A DNA stretch of 32,207 nucleotides, from positions 1-32,207 of IMG/VR virus record IMGVR_UViG_3300009163_000113; one strand, written 5' to 3'. The stretch is from a virus. Below the pieces are notes generated by a model, which did not search any database, was not told where the DNA came from, and saw only the letters and a list, made by a program, of their open reading frames with translations. Shown here piece by piece: positions 30,290 through 32,207 of the stretch (the first letter of the stretch is position 1; each line of letters opens with the position of its first letter). Both the position numbers and the translations under genes were made by a program.

Positions 30290-30703
30290 TCACCAAAGTT
30301 TAGTGTCACTATTAAATCTTTGCGTCGGTTGCGACGACTTTATTAACGATGCGTCTCCATAGTGGATCGCATTGTGTGTTGTTTTTGTTGTTGTGATCAG
30401 GTACTCTGGGTTTAAAATCCATTCGTCTTCGTCAGTGATGTTTTCAGCTGACATTGGATTGATGTGATGAACAAGAAGTTCAGTATTAATCTCAAACCCA
30501 GAGACACCTAAGTCACAACCATTATCTCTAAGTATTACTTGTCGTCTTATGTATCGCCATTCTGAAGATGCATAAAATGATTGGTTGATGTATCGGTCAA
30601 ATCCAAAAGAGGCTTGCCCAACGCTGCCACCAATCTTTAAATATTCAAATCTATCCTCAAACAAATCTATCTGGCTAAGTTCCGTGTAAGTTTTAAATGT
30701 CAT
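30290..30703 (-). CDS. HNH endonuclease
   Basis: I choose ATG 30703 (MTFKTYTELSQIDLFEDRFE), which overlaps the preceding gene by 11 nt, over an upstream start in the other gene's coding region. The 137-residue product has LLVHHINPMS with His79-His80, an Asn98-rich LNPEYLITTTK segment, and THNAIHYGD with His110 and His114. This is the classic HNH order; only one Cys (63) is visible in the usual zinc positions. HNH nucleases next to terminase genes are common in Gram-positive phages and assist in DNA cleavage during packaging. It lies between the small-terminase candidate and the peptidase. Confidence 0.85.
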   Translation of the reverse strand: MTFKTYTELSQIDLFEDRFEYLKIGGSVGQASFGFDRYINQSFYASSEWRYIRRQVILRDNGCDLGVSGFEINTELLVHHINPMSAENITDEDEWILNPEYLITTTKTTHNAIHYGDASLIKSSQPTQRFNSDTKLW

Positions 30704-31040
30704 CGTCGTCAAGTTCCATCGGCTCTTGGCCGGCGTATTCCCGCATAGCATTCAATGCTTGCTTGTATAACTCTTCAACTCTCTTTGCAGATGCCATAGC
30801 TTCAATCTTTGCCTGAAGTAAATCGTTTTCTTGCCGAAGCCTTGACTGCTCAAGTTGTTCTCTGCTTGACCCAAGTTTTAGATAATGACTAATAACCTGG
30901 GCCGAAGCAGTACCATCGGAAATTTGGCGTTCAGCTAAGTTAACTGCCGCAGATATCAATTGATTCTCTCGGGCTTCCGGAGTAGTGGCAGGTCTTAGTT
31001 TTCTGTTCTTTTCTTCATTGTTAATTCTTCGAGCTGCCAT
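30693..31040 (-). CDS. Small terminase subunit candidate
   Basis: This 115-residue protein is helical and charged. The blocks TPEARENQLISAAVNLAERQ, ISDGTASAQVISHYLKLGSS, REQLEQSRLRQENDLLQAKI and RVEELYKQALNAMREYAGQE are typical of a phage family that precedes HNH and large-terminase genes in Gram-positive phages. The middle GTASAQVI-H-LKLGSSRE could form a DNA-binding helix-turn-helix and the rest a coiled coil that would form a ring. It ends in an acidic DDDDI. The ribosome-binding site is weak (ATGATGG). Assignment as small terminase is by position and family, and not by a proven domain. Confidence 0.65.
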   Translation of the reverse strand: MAARRINNEEKNRKLRPATTPEARENQLISAAVNLAERQISDGTASAQVISHYLKLGSSREQLEQSRLRQENDLLQAKIEAMASAKRVEELYKQALNAMREYAGQEPMELDDDDI

Positions 31041-31081
31041 GTTAAACCATCATTCTGTGTAAATCAATATAATACTACAAG

Positions 31082-32207
31082 TTAGGTCACTAAAATATAC
31101 GAACCTTGGTTCGGGTCATACACCTTAAGTGTAGTAAGAGGTACCCAAACTGCTCCATCAAATATGCTGATACCTGTGTTGATCCACGTGGTTCCATTCC
31201 AGCGCTTTAAATATCCGTTGGAGTTGATGCCGTAGTTAAGACGACCAGTTAGAATGTCTGTGCCGTCAGTAACAGCTAAAACGCCAGTGGCGCCAAATGG
31301 AATATACAGAGCTACAATTGTTGCTGTATCTGTAGCATCATTGACAGACAGAACCGCAATTTGACCGCGCGTACCAACAATAATACTTGTGTCGGTTGCG
31401 TCAGTTCTTGCTACTGTTGCAAAGAATGGGTGTGAACCAGAAATAACGCTTGTGTCTGTAGCATCTGTTACAGACAGAGTAGCCAAATATGCTTGCTGTC
31501 CTGTTATTACGCTTGTGTCGTTTGTATCTGTTACAGACAGAACAGCCAAATATGCTTGTTGGCCTGTTATCACGCTTGTGTCGTTTGTATCTGTTACAGA
31601 CAGAACAGCAGGATATGTTAATGTACCTGTTATCACACTTGTGTCGGTAGCATCTGTTTTTGATACTGCAGCCAAATATGTTATCGTGCCAGTTATAGTA
31701 CTTGTATCTGTAGCATCTGTTACCGCTAAAGAACTAGCATGTCCTATAAGTCCTGCGGAAACGCATGTGTCTGTTGCGTCAGTTACAGCCACAACGCCAA
31801 CGTAGTTTGACGGAGTAAAGAATATAGTTATGACACCGGCGTCTACAGCATCAGTTACATTGACTGTGGTTTGAAACGGAAATATACCAGTTGCATTACC
31901 TGTGTCTGAAGTATCTGTTACAGATACAACAGCTAGATATGGTAACGTAACTGTTATAACACTTGTGTCTGTAGCATCTGTTACAGACAGAACAGCAATA
32001 TAAGGTAGTGTAACTGTTATAATACTTGTGTCTGTTGCGTCGGTTGTTGCAACTACTGCTGATACTGCCGAAGAAGTAAATGAGCCTGTTATAATACTTG
32101 TGTCTGTAGCATCTGTTACGGACAGAACAGCAGGATATGTTAATATACCTGTGATAGTACTTGTGTCTGTAGCATCTGTTATTGCAACTACTGCTGATAC
32201 TGTAGAA
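31082..32207 (-). CDS. Repeat-rich fibre-like protein, 5' end beyond the right edge
   Basis: The frame is open from the TAA at 31082-31084 to base 32207, at least 374 residues, with no start needed inside the window; a GTG at 31792-31790 is internal. Units of 21 to 24 residues repeat about 15 times, with the pattern (V/I)TDATDTS(V/I)ITGTLTYPAVLS. The TDATDT core varies as TDTNDT or TDAVDA. The last 85 residues are a separate domain with NSNGYLKRWNGTTWINTG and a closing VWVPLTTLKVYDPNQ. Such Thr/Asp/Ser/Val-rich repeats form beta-rich fibres. A tail-fibre, head-fibre or adhesion role is likely. The gene lies upstream of the packaging genes. Repeats of this kind can change copy number and may serve variation in surface binding. 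Confidence 0.8.
   Translation of the reverse strand, partial: STVSAVVAITDATDTSTITGILTYPAVLSVTDATDTSIITGSFTSSAVSAVVATTDATDTSIITVTLPYIAVLSVTDATDTSVITVTLPYLAVVSVTDTSDTGNATGIFPFQTTVNVTDAVDAGVITIFFTPSNYVGVVAVTDATDTCVSAGLIGHASSLAVTDATDTSTITGTITYLAAVSKTDATDTSVITGTLTYPAVLSVTDTNDTSVITGQQAYLAVLSVTDTNDTSVITGQQAYLATLSVTDATDTSVISGSHPFFATVARTDATDTSIIVGTRGQIAVLSVNDATDTATIVALYIPFGATGVLAVTDGTDILTGRLNYGINSNGYLKRWNGTTWINTGISIFDGAVWVPLTTLKVYDPNQGSYILVT
31320..32207 (-). repeat. Tandem 63-72-bp repeats within the fibre-like gene
   Basis: The DNA repeats follow the protein units: most are 63 bp, some 72 bp because of 24-residue units. Two neighbouring units around 31480-31610 are nearly identical. The plus strand shows TCTGTAGCATCTGT or TTTGTATCTGTTACAGACAG at each turn. 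The array runs into the right edge. Near identity of adjacent units suggests recent duplication or unequal crossing over. Confidence 0.85.

Noticed and set aside
31389-31805. A plus-strand repeat protein
   Set aside because: Tandem repeats with a unit length divisible by three keep any frame open. The minus-strand frame has a distinct C-terminal domain and fits the operon direction.
31320-32207. CRISPR array
   Set aside because: The repeats are adjacent units of 63-72 bp without unique spacers and they code for a repeated peptide.
1-32207. tRNA genes, integrase, repressor or attachment sites
   Set aside because: No cloverleaf-like segments with a CCA-side acceptor stem were seen in the gaps, and no protein with recombinase motifs. 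Lifestyle cannot be decided from this window.

Overview
This window is part of a tailed bacteriophage or prophage genome with siphovirus-type architecture (long non-contractile tail, HK97-fold head). Every supported gene lies on the minus strand, so the window reads from its right end to its left end. The DNA looks AT-rich by eye. Several families (r1t-type holin, ReqiPepy6 Gp37-like tail protein, M15 peptidase with a C-terminal peptidoglycan-binding domain, DUF6353-like membrane proteins) point to a Gram-positive host. I favour Actinomycetota, but the host cannot be proved from this sequence. No integrase, repressor, tRNA, rRNA or CRISPR array is visible.

Layout in the direction of transcription. 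(1) 32.2-31.1 kb: a fibre-like protein of about 21-24-residue repeats, open at the right edge. (2) 31.0-26.3 kb: packaging and accessory genes: small-terminase candidate, HNH nuclease, M15 peptidase, connector, a protein with two HSGVKGMKWGV tags, and the large terminase. (3) 26.3-21.5 kb: a small surface-protein candidate, a third HSGVKGMKWGV protein, portal, a prohead protease fused to the major capsid protein, head closure and tail terminator. (4) 21.5-11.6 kb: two related major tail proteins flanking a chaperone candidate, an HK97-gp10-like protein, a 1573-residue tape measure, a distal tail protein and a Gp37-like protein. (5) 11.6-5.06 kb: a compact block of mostly small membrane proteins (holin, other membrane proteins, two DUF6353-like paralogues) mixed with soluble phage-conserved proteins. 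(6) 5.05-1.3 kb: one 1244-residue replication protein that appears to carry SF3 helicase, archaeo-eukaryotic primase, 3'-5' exonuclease and family B DNA polymerase modules. (7) 1.1-0 kb: small genes ending in a truncated candidate ssDNA-binding protein.

The structural genes are tightly packed with start/stop overlaps and look like one long operon. The left 11 kb differs: four copies of a fixed-length 26-nt element (TCGTA, 14 nt, TATART, G) lie just downstream of gene ends and upstream of small genes, and three rho-independent terminator candidates lie among them. One such unit encloses only a 38-residue cationic single-membrane-segment peptide whose codon usage is strikingly GC-rich. Another unit would make an RNA of about 85 nt with no gene.

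The best candidates for something new are the four-module replication protein, the 26-nt promoter family with its miniature transcription units, the 38-residue peptide, a C-terminal domain shared by the capsid and tail-tube proteins, and the repeated HSGVKGMKWGV tag. Five short genes (40, 44, 38, 59 and 36 residues), and the truncated gene at the left edge, were found by reading the gaps between the longer genes.
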